NCBI GenBank assembly: GCA_905214725.1
Contig: CAJMNH010000006.1
Coordinates: 1-64,000 of the forward strand
Origin: an uncultured bacterium
GTDB taxonomy: Bacteria > Bacteroidota > Bacteroidia > Bacteroidales > Rikenellaceae
Reading direction: 5' to 3'
DNA length: 64,000 nucleotides
Shown: piece after piece, positions 1-9,168 of the stretch
Layout of the letters: each line of letters opens with the position of its first letter
Numbering within the stretch: the first letter of the stretch is position 1
Notes under the pieces: generated by a model
What the model was told of the DNA's origin: nothing
Databases searched by the model: none
Seen by the model: only the letters and a program-made list of their open reading frames with translations
Made by a program: the position numbers and the translations under genes

Positions 1-197
1 AAAATGCCCCCCCCCTCCATTTTTTCTCATGGCCTTTGCAATTTACTAACTACCCGCAAAATAGTGAAAAATTACCATTCCTGCAAATCGGATGTGCAGG
101 AACGGCGCGTTGCCGGCATAGAGGGCTTTTGTTCATCCGGCTTTGGAGCCGAGGCGAAAGAGGGGGGGGGCGGGGTTCTTCGGCGCGTTTCGTACGT
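1..197. other. Intergenic segment with two 9-nt homopolymer runs
   Basis: No convincing gene is visible before the MATE stop codon. The segment holds a run of nine C at 7-15 and a run of nine G at 162-170. The short open frames here have no recognisable domain. Confidence 0.5.
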
Positions 198-1565
198 CTA
201 TCGATTGTCGGTCGGTTTCTCGGGCGGCGTCATGCGTTTGAGCCGTCCGTAGACATAGACGAAAGCGGGGATCAGAAAGAGATCGGCGGCGATCCACGCC
301 GTAGGGTCGCCGAAACAGACGGCGAGATAGCCGACGGCCGGTACGGCCCACAGGCTGACCGCCGTGCGGGCGATCATCTCCGAAACGCCCGACAGCATCG
401 CCAGATTGGTGTAACCGGCGCCCTGAATCGTATAGCGCAGGACGCAGAGCAGCCCCAGCACCGGAAAGAAGTAGCTCGAGACATGTAGGAACAGTCGTGT
501 GTCGGCGAGGATTTCGGTCTGCGCGGGGTCGATGAAGAGACGCGCCAGCAGATCGGAGCCGGCCATCAGCACGATGAAGGCGAAGAGCGCGTATCCGAGC
601 ATCAGTCCGGTGCTGACCTTGATTCCCTGCCAGATGCGTTCGGGTTTTACGGCGCCGTAATTGTGGCCCGTATAGGTGGCCATCGCCATGCCGAGACTTT
701 CGAAGGGCGAGATGATGAACATCTTGATGCGCACGCCGGCCGTAAAGGCCGCCACGCAGGCCGATCCGAGCGCGTTGTTGGCGCTCTGGAGCATGATGCT
801 GCCGATGGCCGTGATCGAGAACTGCAACCCCATCGGAAGGCCGATCGCGAGCAGCGTGCGGGCGTGCCGCGAACGGAAACGCCGCTCGTCGCGGGTGCTG
901 CGCAATATTTCGAAATGGCGCTGCATGTAGATATAGCAGAGTGTCGCTGAAATACCTTGTGAGATCACCGTCGCCACGGCTGCTCCCAGCACGCCCCAGC
1001 CGAGCGAAAGGATGCAGAAGAGATCGAGTGCGATGTTGAGCGCCGTCGAGAAAAGCAGGAACCAGAAGGGCGTGCGGCTGTCGCCCAGCGCTCGGATGAT
1101 GTTCGAGAGCAGGTTGTAGAAGAAGGTGCAGGGAATCCCGATAAAGGTGACCAGCAGGTAGAGGTAGGCGTCGCGGAAGATGTTGTCGGGCGTGCGCATC
1201 GTCCGCAGAATGTCGGCGCAGTAGATGCTGGTGACGATGGCGACCGCGACGGAGATGCCTGCGGCCAGCCGTAGGGCGTTGGCCACGTAACGGCGCATGT
1301 CGGCATAGTCGCGGGCGCCGAAGCGCTGCGCCACCGGAATGCCGAATCCGCAGCAGCAGCCGTTGCAGAATCCCAGAATAAGGAAGATCACCGAGCTGCT
1401 GGCGCCCACGCCCGCCAAAGCGTCGATACCCAGAAACTGCCCGACGATGGCCGCATCGACCAGCGAATAGGTCTGTTGCAGCAGGTTGCCCAGCAGCAGA
1501 GGCAGCGTGAAATTGAGTATCAGGGGCAATGCCGGCCCCGTCGTCATCTCCTTGGATGTTGTCAT
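198..1565 (-). CDS. MATE family multidrug/cation antiporter
   Basis: A 455-residue polytopic inner-membrane protein predicted to export drugs or organic cations in exchange for Na+ or H+. The N-terminus reads TGPALPLILNFTLPLLLGN and is followed by QQTYSLVDAAIVGQFLG, the typical first two helices of a MATE transporter. About twelve hydrophobic segments follow, and the length fits the 440-460 residues usual for the family. The frame is open further upstream, but the ATG at 1565 is chosen because the family homology begins there and a -7 box lies at 1593-1600, about 28 bases before it. The gene is monocistronic, separated by a terminator from the P-type ATPase behind it. Family assignment is firm; the substrate cannot be told. 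Confidence 0.9.
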   Translation of the reverse strand: MTTSKEMTTGPALPLILNFTLPLLLGNLLQQTYSLVDAAIVGQFLGIDALAGVGASSSVIFLILGFCNGCCCGFGIPVAQRFGARDYADMRRYVANALRLAAGISVAVAIVTSIYCADILRTMRTPDNIFRDAYLYLLVTFIGIPCTFFYNLLSNIIRALGDSRTPFWFLLFSTALNIALDLFCILSLGWGVLGAAVATVISQGISATLCYIYMQRHFEILRSTRDERRFRSRHARTLLAIGLPMGLQFSITAIGSIMLQSANNALGSACVAAFTAGVRIKMFIISPFESLGMAMATYTGHNYGAVKPERIWQGIKVSTGLMLGYALFAFIVLMAGSDLLARLFIDPAQTEILADTRLFLHVSSYFFPVLGLLCVLRYTIQGAGYTNLAMLSGVSEMIARTAVSLWAVPAVGYLAVCFGDPTAWIAADLFLIPAFVYVYGRLKRMTPPEKPTDNR

Positions 1566-1592
1566 ACGAAACGACCTAACCTGAATCGGGTG

Positions 1593-1600
1593 CAAAGATA
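1593..1600 (-). promoter_or_regulatory. -7 box of the MATE gene
   Basis: TATCTTTG on the minus strand matches the Bacteroidetes -7 consensus TAnnTTTG and lies about 28 bases before the ATG. Confidence 0.6.
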
Positions 1601-1643
1601 CGCAAACCGGCGTGAAAGTGGAACGTCCGGTCGGCGTTTTGAG

Positions 1644-1679
1644 TTTAAAAAACGACAAACGGCCCCGAAGGGCCGTTTG
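1644..1679 (-). terminator. Intrinsic terminator after the P-type ATPase
   Basis: A perfect nine-base-pair stem, CAAACGGCC with GGCCGTTTG, is followed on the minus strand by a T-rich run. It lies just beyond the ATPase stop codon. Confidence 0.75.
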
Positions 1680-1695
1680 GGAAGATCGGTATCGG

Positions 1696-4287
1696 TTATT
1701 GCACGTTGCGGCACGAACACTCCTGCCGCCGTCGGAGGGCGCGGATGGCCTCGCCGCCCAGTGCGATAAGCGAGGTGAGCCCTACGATCCACGCCCACTC
1801 CCGCCACGAGAGCGGAACGGTGCGGAAGACTTCGCCGCCCAGTTCGACGATGAGCCATTGCCCCAGTGCGATCAACGCCAGTACGAAGAGGAACGTCCGG
1901 CTGTGCGAGATGCCGTGGCATGCCGCGCATCTGGCTTCGAATCCTTTGGCGTTGAACAGGTTCCAGAATTGCAGGAAGACGAAGGTCGTGAAGAATACCG
2001 TGAGCTGGCGCACGGTGGGCTCGCCCGTCGTGTAGAGCCACCAGCCGAGCATGCTCAGCAGAACGACTACGAAGATCGAGCCGCAGGTGGCGATCGTGCG
2101 CACCATCGCCCGCGAGACGATGCTCGCGTCGCGCCGGCGGGGACGTTCGCGCATCACTTCACGCTGCGGCGGCAGCGACGCCATGGCCATCGCCGCCAGC
2201 GTGTCCATGATGATATTGACCCACAGAATCTGCGTCACCGTGAGCGGCATCTCGGTCTCCATGATCGATCCGGCCAGAAAGACGACGATCGCCGCGAAGT
2301 TGATCGTCAGCTGGAAAAGGATGAACCGCTGGATGTTGCGGTAGAGCGAACGGCCCCACATAACGGCCGTGGCGATCGAGCGGAACGAATCGTCCAGCAG
2401 CGTGATGTCGCTGGCGTCCTTCGCCACCGACGTGCCCGAGCCCATCGACAGCCCTACGTTGGCGAAATTGAGCGCCGGCGCGTCGTTCGTGCCGTCGCCC
2501 GTCACGGCGACCACCTCGCCCTGCTGCTGCAACAACCGCACGAGCCGCTGCTTGTCGAGCGGCCGCGCCCGCGAAAGGATCTTCAACGTACCGATACGGG
2601 CGAGCAGCTCCTCGTCGCTTGCCGCTTCGAATTCGACGCCCGTCATGCGGTTGCATTCCGTGTCCGCGTCGTCGTTCCACAGCCCGATCTGCCGCGCGAT
2701 TTCGATGGCTGTCGCCGCCGTGTCGCCCGTCACGATCTTGACGGCGATGCCGGCAGCCATGCACTCCGCAACGGCGGCGGGGACCTCCTCGCGCACGGGA
2801 TCGGCGATCGCTGCGACGGCGGCCAACCGGCATTGTTCCCGTATATCGGCGATTCGCTCGGCTGCCGTCGGCGTGTAAGCCAGCGCCAATGTACGCATTG
2901 CCCGGCGTTGCATACCCAGCAGCTGATCCGGTGTCTCGGGAGGAATCGTTGCGGCGTTGCAGAGGGCGAGCACCACCTCGGGTGCTCCTTTTACGAGCAG
3001 GAGACGTTCGCCCGTGTCGCGCCGTTCGACGAGCGTAGCCATGTATTTGCGTTCGGTAGAGAAGGTCAGCCGGTCGAGGATGTGCACTCCCTCGCGCAGC
3101 GCGACGTAATCCCCGCCTTCGCCTTGCAGCCATTCGAGCAGCGCTCCTTCGGTGGGATTGCCCAACGGATGGCCGTCGGCGTCGAGGAAGGCGGTGGAGT
3201 TGGCCGCCACCGATTCGTCCATGAGTCGGTTGTCGGGCAGGTCGTAGCGGATTATCTCCTGTACGCGCATCCGGTTCTGGGTGAGCGTTCCCGTTTTGTC
3301 GGTGCAGATAACCGTCACGGCGCCCATTGTCTCGCAGGCGTGCATCTTGCGCACGAGGTTGTTGGTTTTGAGCATCCGCCGCATCGAAAGCGCCAGCGAG
3401 AGGGTGATGCTCATGGGCAGCCCTTCGGGAACGGCCATGACGATCATCGCCACCGAGACCATGAAGCAGTTCAGCAGGGTGCGTACGGCGTGGGGCCACG
3501 GCGCTTCGGTCAGTCCTTCGAGCAGAAACGCCTTGCCGACCAGAATAACGAAGATCAGCACCGACAGCGCGATGCCCACCTTGCCGATCTGCCGCGAAAG
3601 TCGCGTCAGCTGGCGGTGTAGCGGCGTCTGTTCGCCGCTTTGGACGGTCGCCTGTTCGGTGACGCGGCCCGCTTCGGTGGCGTCGCCCACAGCCGTGACG
3701 ACCATCCTGCCGTAACCGTCGCGTACGGTCGTGCCGCGCAGCAGGCGGTTGGAGGGGTAGGTCGCTTCGGAATCGAACAGCTCCTCGTCTACGTATTTCG
3801 CCGTTTCGGGTTCTCCCGTGAGCGTCGATTCGTCCATTTGCAGCGACACCGCCTCGACCAGTTCGCCGTCGGCCGGCACCGTTTCTCCCGCTTCGAGGCT
3901 CACGACGTCTCCTACGACGATCTCTCGGCGCGGAACCTCGCGCATCCGGCCTTCGCGTCGCACTTTGACGGGCTGTTCGTCGTTTACGCGGTTGAGTCGT
4001 CGGAAGCGGCGCATGGCGTCCCATTCGAAGAGAAATCCCACGCAGGTGGCCAGCAGGATGGCGCAGAGGATGCCGATGGTTTCGGTAAAGTTCCCTTCGA
4101 GGAACGCCATCGCCAGCGACAGGGCTGCGGCCACAAGCAGCACGATGATGATCGGGTCGCGGAACTTTTCGCCCAACAGTCGCCATGCCGAATCGTCGCG
4201 CTGCGGCGTGATGACGTTCTCGCCGTGGGCGGCGCGGCTCGCCGCCACCTCTTCGGGATTGAGACCTTGCGGATTATATGAGATCAT
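1696..4287 (-). CDS. Calcium-type (PII) cation-translocating P-type ATPase
   Basis: An 863-residue ATP-driven cation pump of the inner membrane. In order it shows an N-terminal cation ATPase domain, the actuator loop with TGEP (about 157-160), the PEGLP ion-site motif in helix M4 (287-291), the phosphorylation motif DKTGTLT with Asp330, the VTGD and GDGTNDAPAL hinge motifs, and a C-terminal set of membrane helices. PEGLP and the overall layout point to the Ca2+ (PMCA/SERCA-like) branch rather than the heavy-metal branch, which carries a CPC motif. A -7 box lies 25 bases before the ATG, so the gene is probably transcribed on its own although it follows rodA in the same direction. Ca2+ as substrate is an inference. 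Confidence 0.9.
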   Translation of the reverse strand: MISYNPQGLNPEEVAASRAAHGENVITPQRDDSAWRLLGEKFRDPIIIVLLVAAALSLAMAFLEGNFTETIGILCAILLATCVGFLFEWDAMRRFRRLNRVNDEQPVKVRREGRMREVPRREIVVGDVVSLEAGETVPADGELVEAVSLQMDESTLTGEPETAKYVDEELFDSEATYPSNRLLRGTTVRDGYGRMVVTAVGDATEAGRVTEQATVQSGEQTPLHRQLTRLSRQIGKVGIALSVLIFVILVGKAFLLEGLTEAPWPHAVRTLLNCFMVSVAMIVMAVPEGLPMSITLSLALSMRRMLKTNNLVRKMHACETMGAVTVICTDKTGTLTQNRMRVQEIIRYDLPDNRLMDESVAANSTAFLDADGHPLGNPTEGALLEWLQGEGGDYVALREGVHILDRLTFSTERKYMATLVERRDTGERLLLVKGAPEVVLALCNAATIPPETPDQLLGMQRRAMRTLALAYTPTAAERIADIREQCRLAAVAAIADPVREEVPAAVAECMAAGIAVKIVTGDTAATAIEIARQIGLWNDDADTECNRMTGVEFEAASDEELLARIGTLKILSRARPLDKQRLVRLLQQQGEVVAVTGDGTNDAPALNFANVGLSMGSGTSVAKDASDITLLDDSFRSIATAVMWGRSLYRNIQRFILFQLTINFAAIVVFLAGSIMETEMPLTVTQILWVNIIMDTLAAMAMASLPPQREVMRERPRRRDASIVSRAMVRTIATCGSIFVVVLLSMLGWWLYTTGEPTVRQLTVFFTTFVFLQFWNLFNAKGFEARCAACHGISHSRTFLFVLALIALGQWLIVELGGEVFRTVPLSWREWAWIVGLTSLIALGGEAIRALRRRQECSCRNVQ

Positions 4288-4311
4288 GTCCGGTTATTTT
4301 CTGATGTTTTG

Positions 4312-4319
4312 CAAAAGTA
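4312..4319 (-). promoter_or_regulatory. -7 box of the P-type ATPase gene
   Basis: TACTTTTG on the minus strand, about 25 bases before the ATPase ATG, matches TAnnTTTG. Confidence 0.55.
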
Positions 4320-4397
4320 ATCCATCCGGTGCTAACCCGCATCGGATCGGACGAAATTTAATGTTTCGTTAACATCCCCCGCGGTGTTAAAAAATCG

Positions 4398-5834
4398 TTA
4401 AATCGACGGGAACTGCCGCGTCGAGGCGTCGAGGCGGATGGCGATGAAGAGCAGGATGGTGAAGGCCAGCAGCGAAGAACCGCCGTAACTCATGAAGGGG
4501 AGCGGAATGCCCATCACGGGCATCAGACCGATCGTCATGCCGACGTTGACGAGCACATGGAACAGCAGGATCGCCGCCACGCTGTAACAGTAGACCCGAC
4601 CGAAGGGCTCCTCCTGCCGTTCGCCCATCTTGATGAGCCGCAGCAACAGGAGGCACATAATGCCCAGCACCGCGACGGCGCCCAGAAATCCCCACTCCTC
4701 GCCTACGGTGCAGAAGATGAAGTCGGTGTGCTTTTCGGGTACGAAGTTGTATTTGATCTGCGTTCCCTGCAGGAATCCTTTTCCGGTAAACCCGCCCGAA
4801 CCGATGGCGATCTTCGACTGATTGACGTTGTAGTCGATGTTGTGGGGGTCGTTGACGATTCCCAGAAAACTGAGGATGCGTTTCTGTTGGTGGTCGCGCA
4901 GAATCGAGTTGAAGATGTAGTCGGTCGCCGGAACGAAGGCCATCGAGATGACGAAGAGCCCTGCCATCAGGAAGATGTTCATCAACCGGATACGGTAGGC
5001 GTAAATCGCTACGACCGGCAGCGAAGCGAGTGTGACGGTCAGCAGACAGCGGTACATGTCCATCGTGCCGGGGGCGATAAAGGCCATCAGCGAACAGAGG
5101 ACGATCGCCGCCAGCGCCAAGGCTGCGAGATAGACGATGCGCGAACGCCACCGACCGTTCATCATCGCCTCCGAAAGGACGCAAATCAGAATCAGCAGCA
5201 CCAGCAACGCCATGGGAGTCAGCAGGAACGAGACGATGAAAAGCGCGGCGATGAGCAGGATGGGGATACAGAGCCACTTGTTGAGTCCTTCGCGGTAGAG
5301 GACGAAAAGGAATGCGCCGAGCACGATGCCCGACCCCGTGTCGTTCTGTAAAATGGTGAGCAGCAATGGGATGCCGATGATCACTCCCACGCGCACCAGA
5401 TCGCCGAAGCGGTTGATCGAGAAGGAGTAGTTGCTCATGATGCGCGCCAACGCCAGCGCCGTGGCGATTTTGACGAATTCGACGGGCTGGATGCGAAACG
5501 ATCCCAGCTCGATCCACGACTTGGCGCCGTTGACCTCCTTGCCGGCCACCAGCACGCCGACCATCGCTACGATACCTATTATATATAGCGGATAGGCCCA
5601 CATATGGTAGTAGCGTACGTCGAGCAGCAGCACGACCAGCGCTACGATCAGCACGGTTCCCACCCAGAGATATTGCTTGATGTAGAAGTGCGAGAAGGCG
5701 AAGAAATTGGCCGACTCCTCGTCGAACGAAGCGGCGGTAATGCAGATGCAGCCCGCTGCTACCAGCAGCAGGTAGTAGAGGACGGCCAAAAAATCGACCC
5801 CCTGAAACAGACCGCCTTTGATTCTACTTTGCAT
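4398..5834 (-). CDS. rodA: RodA, SEDS-family peptidoglycan glycosyltransferase
   Basis: A 478-residue polytopic membrane protein of the FtsW/RodA/SpoVE (SEDS) family that polymerises lipid II glycan strands during cell elongation together with PBP2. The C-terminal block containing MGIPLPFMSYGGSSLLA is the classic SEDS signature. It is longer than the roughly 370 residues of E. coli RodA because of extra helices in the middle, which I believe is usual for Bacteroidetes RodA. The start overlaps the end of mrdA by 11 bases, so the two are translationally linked. It is the last gene of the mre operon. Confidence 0.95.
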   Translation of the reverse strand: MQSRIKGGLFQGVDFLAVLYYLLLVAAGCICITAASFDEESANFFAFSHFYIKQYLWVGTVLIVALVVLLLDVRYYHMWAYPLYIIGIVAMVGVLVAGKEVNGAKSWIELGSFRIQPVEFVKIATALALARIMSNYSFSINRFGDLVRVGVIIGIPLLLTILQNDTGSGIVLGAFLFVLYREGLNKWLCIPILLIAALFIVSFLLTPMALLVLLILICVLSEAMMNGRWRSRIVYLAALALAAIVLCSLMAFIAPGTMDMYRCLLTVTLASLPVVAIYAYRIRLMNIFLMAGLFVISMAFVPATDYIFNSILRDHQQKRILSFLGIVNDPHNIDYNVNQSKIAIGSGGFTGKGFLQGTQIKYNFVPEKHTDFIFCTVGEEWGFLGAVAVLGIMCLLLLRLIKMGERQEEPFGRVYCYSVAAILLFHVLVNVGMTIGLMPVMGIPLPFMSYGGSSLLAFTILLFIAIRLDASTRQFPSI

Positions 5835-7653
5835 AGGAGGGGTAATAGATTTGCATGTTCTTCACCCGGTCGAGCAGCCACGGACGGGTGATCGTATCGG
5901 TGAGGTAGTACTCCTCGACGAGCGAAGCGATCGGCAGGGCGATCGAGGCGCCGAACCCGCCGTTCTCGACATAGACCGAGATGGCGATGCGGGGATTCTC
6001 CTTCGGGGCGAACGAGAGGAAGGTCGAGTGGTCGCGGCCCTGCGGATTCTGGGCCGTGCCCGTCTTGCCGCAGACGTCCCAGCCGTCGAGTCGCGCCAAG
6101 GTCGAGGTGCCGGCCACGTTTACGCCGCGCCACATCCCTTCGACGATCGGTTCGAAGTGCTTGGAGTCGATCATCGTATACTGCTTCTCATAGAAGCGGC
6201 GGTCGATCGAATCGCGTCCTTCGATGCGTTTGACGATGTGGGGGATATAATAATAACCCCGATTGGCCAGAATGGCCGCGAAATTGGCCATCTGCAACGG
6301 CGTGCAGCCCAGTTCTCCCTGTCCGATCGAAAGGGAAATGACCGTCAGCGCATTCCACGAGCCGTGATAGACGCGGTCATAGTATTCGCTCGACGGAACG
6401 TAGCCCGATCCCTCGTCCAGAAAATCGGATTCCAGCTTGCGGCCGAAGCCGAGACTGTTGACGTAGGATTTCCATGTGTCGAAGCCGTGTTCGATATCTT
6501 CGTAACGGCGGTTTTCGAGAATGTTGCGCAGTACGTAGCAGAAGTAGGCGTTGCAGGAGTTGGCCACCGCATCGCGCAGATTGAGCGGCGAGGCGTGGGC
6601 GTGGCACTTCATTACGCGGCGGCCATAGTGGAATCCGCCGTTGCAGGCGTAGCGGTTTTCCGGCGTGAGCACCCCCTCTTGCAGGCCGATGAGTCCCTGC
6701 ACCATTTTGAAGGTCGACCCCGGGGGATACTTCGCTTTCACGGCACGATTGAACATCGGCTGCCGCTTGTTGTGGAGCATTTTCATGTAGTTGTTGCCCC
6801 GATGGCGGCCCACCATGTCGTCGGGATCGAACGTCGGAGAGGAGACCATCATCAGAATCTCGCCCGTCGAAGGTTCGATGGCCACTGCCGCTCCCACCTT
6901 GCCGCGCATCAACTCTTCGGTGAACGCCTGCAAGCGGGCGTCGATCGTGCAGACGATGTAGTCGCCCGGCTCGGGCAGCGAATCGAACAGGCCGTTCATA
7001 TAGGAGCCTTTGACGACGCCGTGCGTGTCGATCTCGTTGATCTTTACGCCGTTCTTGCCGCGAAGCACCTCTTCGTAGGCCTTCTCGACGCCGCTTTGAC
7101 CGATGTAGTCGCCTGCGCGGTAGTCGGGGTTGCGTTTGAGCTGTGCCGCATTGATTTCGCCTACGTCGCCCAGCAGATTGCCTCCGATCTCCCGCGGATA
7201 GCGGCGGATGGTGCGGTAGACGGTGAAGAAGCCGGGGAAGTTGTTTTCATCGAAGCGCAGTTTTACTTCGCTGGGAATGAAATTCGTCACCATGTAGGGG
7301 ATGCGGGGACTCATGCGGGCGTTGCGCAGCGCTCGATCGAGTTTCGCGCGTGAAATACCCAGCAGGTCGAGCATCCGCAGCGTGTCGAATCCCGTGCGCG
7401 GCAATTCACGGTAGATGACCATCAAGTCGTAGCAGGCGCGGTTCTGCGCCAGATATTCGCCGTTGCGGTCGAAGACTTCGCCGCGCGGCGGATACTGGAT
7501 GACGTGTCGCAGTGCATTTCCCCGCGCCAGTTTTTCATACTGCGGGTCGACGAGTTGAATATAGGCCAGCCGGATGAGGATAATGCCGAAGATCAGCACG
7601 ACCACCCCTTGCAGCGTCCGCATGCGCGTATATCCTTCCCGAGAGTCGATCAT
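5824..7653 (-). CDS. mrdA: Penicillin-binding protein 2, transpeptidase of the elongation complex
   Basis: A 609-residue class B PBP, bitopic in the inner membrane with one N-terminal helix (about residues 13-31), that cross-links peptidoglycan and works with RodA. The PBP dimerisation domain comes first, followed by the transpeptidase domain with STFK (catalytic Ser313), SCN (366-368) and KTG (530-532). The ATG at 7653 overlaps the stop of mreD in ATGA, which decides the start; the in-frame upstream extension is rich in Arg and lies inside mreD. The gene order mreD-mrdA-rodA supports an elongation role. Confidence 0.95.
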   Translation of the reverse strand: MIDSREGYTRMRTLQGVVVLIFGIILIRLAYIQLVDPQYEKLARGNALRHVIQYPPRGEVFDRNGEYLAQNRACYDLMVIYRELPRTGFDTLRMLDLLGISRAKLDRALRNARMSPRIPYMVTNFIPSEVKLRFDENNFPGFFTVYRTIRRYPREIGGNLLGDVGEINAAQLKRNPDYRAGDYIGQSGVEKAYEEVLRGKNGVKINEIDTHGVVKGSYMNGLFDSLPEPGDYIVCTIDARLQAFTEELMRGKVGAAVAIEPSTGEILMMVSSPTFDPDDMVGRHRGNNYMKMLHNKRQPMFNRAVKAKYPPGSTFKMVQGLIGLQEGVLTPENRYACNGGFHYGRRVMKCHAHASPLNLRDAVANSCNAYFCYVLRNILENRRYEDIEHGFDTWKSYVNSLGFGRKLESDFLDEGSGYVPSSEYYDRVYHGSWNALTVISLSIGQGELGCTPLQMANFAAILANRGYYYIPHIVKRIEGRDSIDRRFYEKQYTMIDSKHFEPIVEGMWRGVNVAGTSTLARLDGWDVCGKTGTAQNPQGRDHSTFLSFAPKENPRIAISVYVENGGFGASIALPIASLVEEYYLTDTITRPWLLDRVKNMQIYYPSYAK

Positions 7654-8168
7654 ATGCGCAGCGAGAGACGGGACGTGAATACTTGTGCGATCAGCCAGCA
7701 GAAGAAGATGCCGACGGCGGCGCTTACGCCGAGGCGCAGCAGCGTCAGCAGTGCGTGCGACCAAGAGAGCGATTCCATGTAGAAGAAGATCGCGTTGTGG
7801 AGAATGACCGTCAGCGAGAGATAGGCCACGAAGGTTTTCTCACCCAGACGCCGCGCCGAGGGAACGCCGCCGTCGTGGACGTTCTCCTTGCCGCAGACGA
7901 AATTGAGAATGTGGATACGTACGAAGGCGATGAAGACCGTGGCGATGGTATTCACTCCGGCGGCGCCCATCGTCCAGTCCATTGCGAGGCCCATTGCCAG
8001 CCCCGCTGCGAGCATCGCCAACGGCGGCGTCTCCATCGGCAGCAGTGCGATGAAGACCACGTAGACCAGCGGGTTGAGGTAGACGCTCAGCGACAGGTTG
8101 TTGAACAGAAAGATCTGCAACAGCGCCGCCACCAGAAACAGAAATGCGTATTGTAGGGTTCGGTACAT
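7650..8168 (-). CDS. mreD: Rod shape-determining membrane protein MreD
   Basis: A 172-residue, strongly hydrophobic protein with about five membrane segments, lying between mreC and mrdA. It has little primary motif content, as is normal for MreD, so the call depends on size, hydrophobicity and position. The pattern LNPLVYVVFIALLP near the start is like Bacteroidetes MreD proteins. It ends in a 4-base overlap with mrdA. Confidence 0.85.
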   Translation of the reverse strand: MYRTLQYAFLFLVAALLQIFLFNNLSLSVYLNPLVYVVFIALLPMETPPLAMLAAGLAMGLAMDWTMGAAGVNTIATVFIAFVRIHILNFVCGKENVHDGGVPSARRLGEKTFVAYLSLTVILHNAIFFYMESLSWSHALLTLLRLGVSAAVGIFFCWLIAQVFTSRLSLRI

Positions 8169-8217
8169 AGTTTCGAGTCGAGAAATCGGGACGTTGCCCT
8201 TCGTTTGTCGGTTTGTT

Positions 8218-9042
8218 CTAAATTCCTTCCTCCAACTGCTGCTGCTCGTTGGAATCCTGATTCTTAATGAGCACCACGTCGTGCAGCGCGGTCATGTCCG
8301 CCGCAAGTCGGATGCGTACGTCATAGGCCGTGCGCGTTTCGTTCAGTTCGAACTCTTCGACCGTGCCGATCAGGATGCCGGCCGGAAAGTAGCGCGAGAA
8401 ACTCGTCGAGACGATCGTGTCGCCCTGTTCCAGCGCGGCGTATTTGGAGAGGTCGCGCATGCGAACATGTTCCGCGTCGAAGCCGTCCCAGTAGATGGAG
8501 CCGAAGTGGCCGTCGCCCGCCACTTCGCCGCTGGCGCGGAACGACGTGTTGAGGATCGATACGGCGACCGAATAACGGTCCGAACAACTGACGATATAAC
8601 CGACCATTGCGCCCGAAGGCGTGACGATCGCCGTTTCGGGCGATACGTCGAAGCCGAGTCCCTTGTTGAGGGTGAGCAGATTCTCCTGCTTGTTGATCGA
8701 ATTCGAGACTACGCGGGCCGTCGTATAGCGGTAGGGACCGGTCAGGGGAGATTCCACCGTATCGAGGGCCGCATAAAGAGCCTGTTCGCGGTAGATCGAC
8801 AATTCGTTCTCCAATGCGGCGATCCGGTCGAGCAGCCGGTCGTTCTCGGCGGGTAGGGCAAAGAAGCGTTTCACTCCGTAGAATGTGCCGTGAATCCCGC
8901 CCACCAACCGGTTCGACTGGGTGAGGATGCGGGCCTGCGTAAAATAGGACGAGCGCGCATAATAACCGATCGCCACCGCCTCGATGATGACGAACAGGAG
9001 CGCTACGTAGATGCTCCGCAGAAATTCGAATAATCTGTACAC
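8218..9042 (-). CDS. mreC: Rod shape-determining protein MreC
   Basis: A 274-residue bitopic protein with a short cytoplasmic N-terminus, one membrane helix (LLFVIIEAVAIGYYA), a coiled-coil stretch near NDRLLDRIAALENEL and a periplasmic beta-rich domain. It scaffolds the elongation complex between MreB and the PBPs. It lies 126 bases behind mreB and 49 bases before mreD in the same direction. The length agrees with Bacteroidetes MreC. Confidence 0.92.
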   Translation of the reverse strand: MYRLFEFLRSIYVALLFVIIEAVAIGYYARSSYFTQARILTQSNRLVGGIHGTFYGVKRFFALPAENDRLLDRIAALENELSIYREQALYAALDTVESPLTGPYRYTTARVVSNSINKQENLLTLNKGLGFDVSPETAIVTPSGAMVGYIVSCSDRYSVAVSILNTSFRASGEVAGDGHFGSIYWDGFDAEHVRMRDLSKYAALEQGDTIVSTSFSRYFPAGILIGTVEEFELNETRTAYDVRIRLAADMTALHDVVLIKNQDSNEQQQLEEGI

Positions 9043-9168
9043 TTCTCCGGTTCGGGTTTGCCGGTTCTCGTTCGTTGCCGGACAGTCCGGTGGGCGATAT
9101 TGCCGTTTCCGGCGGCGGCCTTCGTCCGTCGCCCGCGAACGGGACGTCCTCTCGGGCCGCCGTGGAAC

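Noticed and set aside
1612..3621. Plus-strand open frame of 669 codons opposite the P-type ATPase
   Set aside because: It mirrors the GC-rich codons of the ATPase on the other strand, is Arg/His-rich without any domain, and the ATPase is complete with all motifs.
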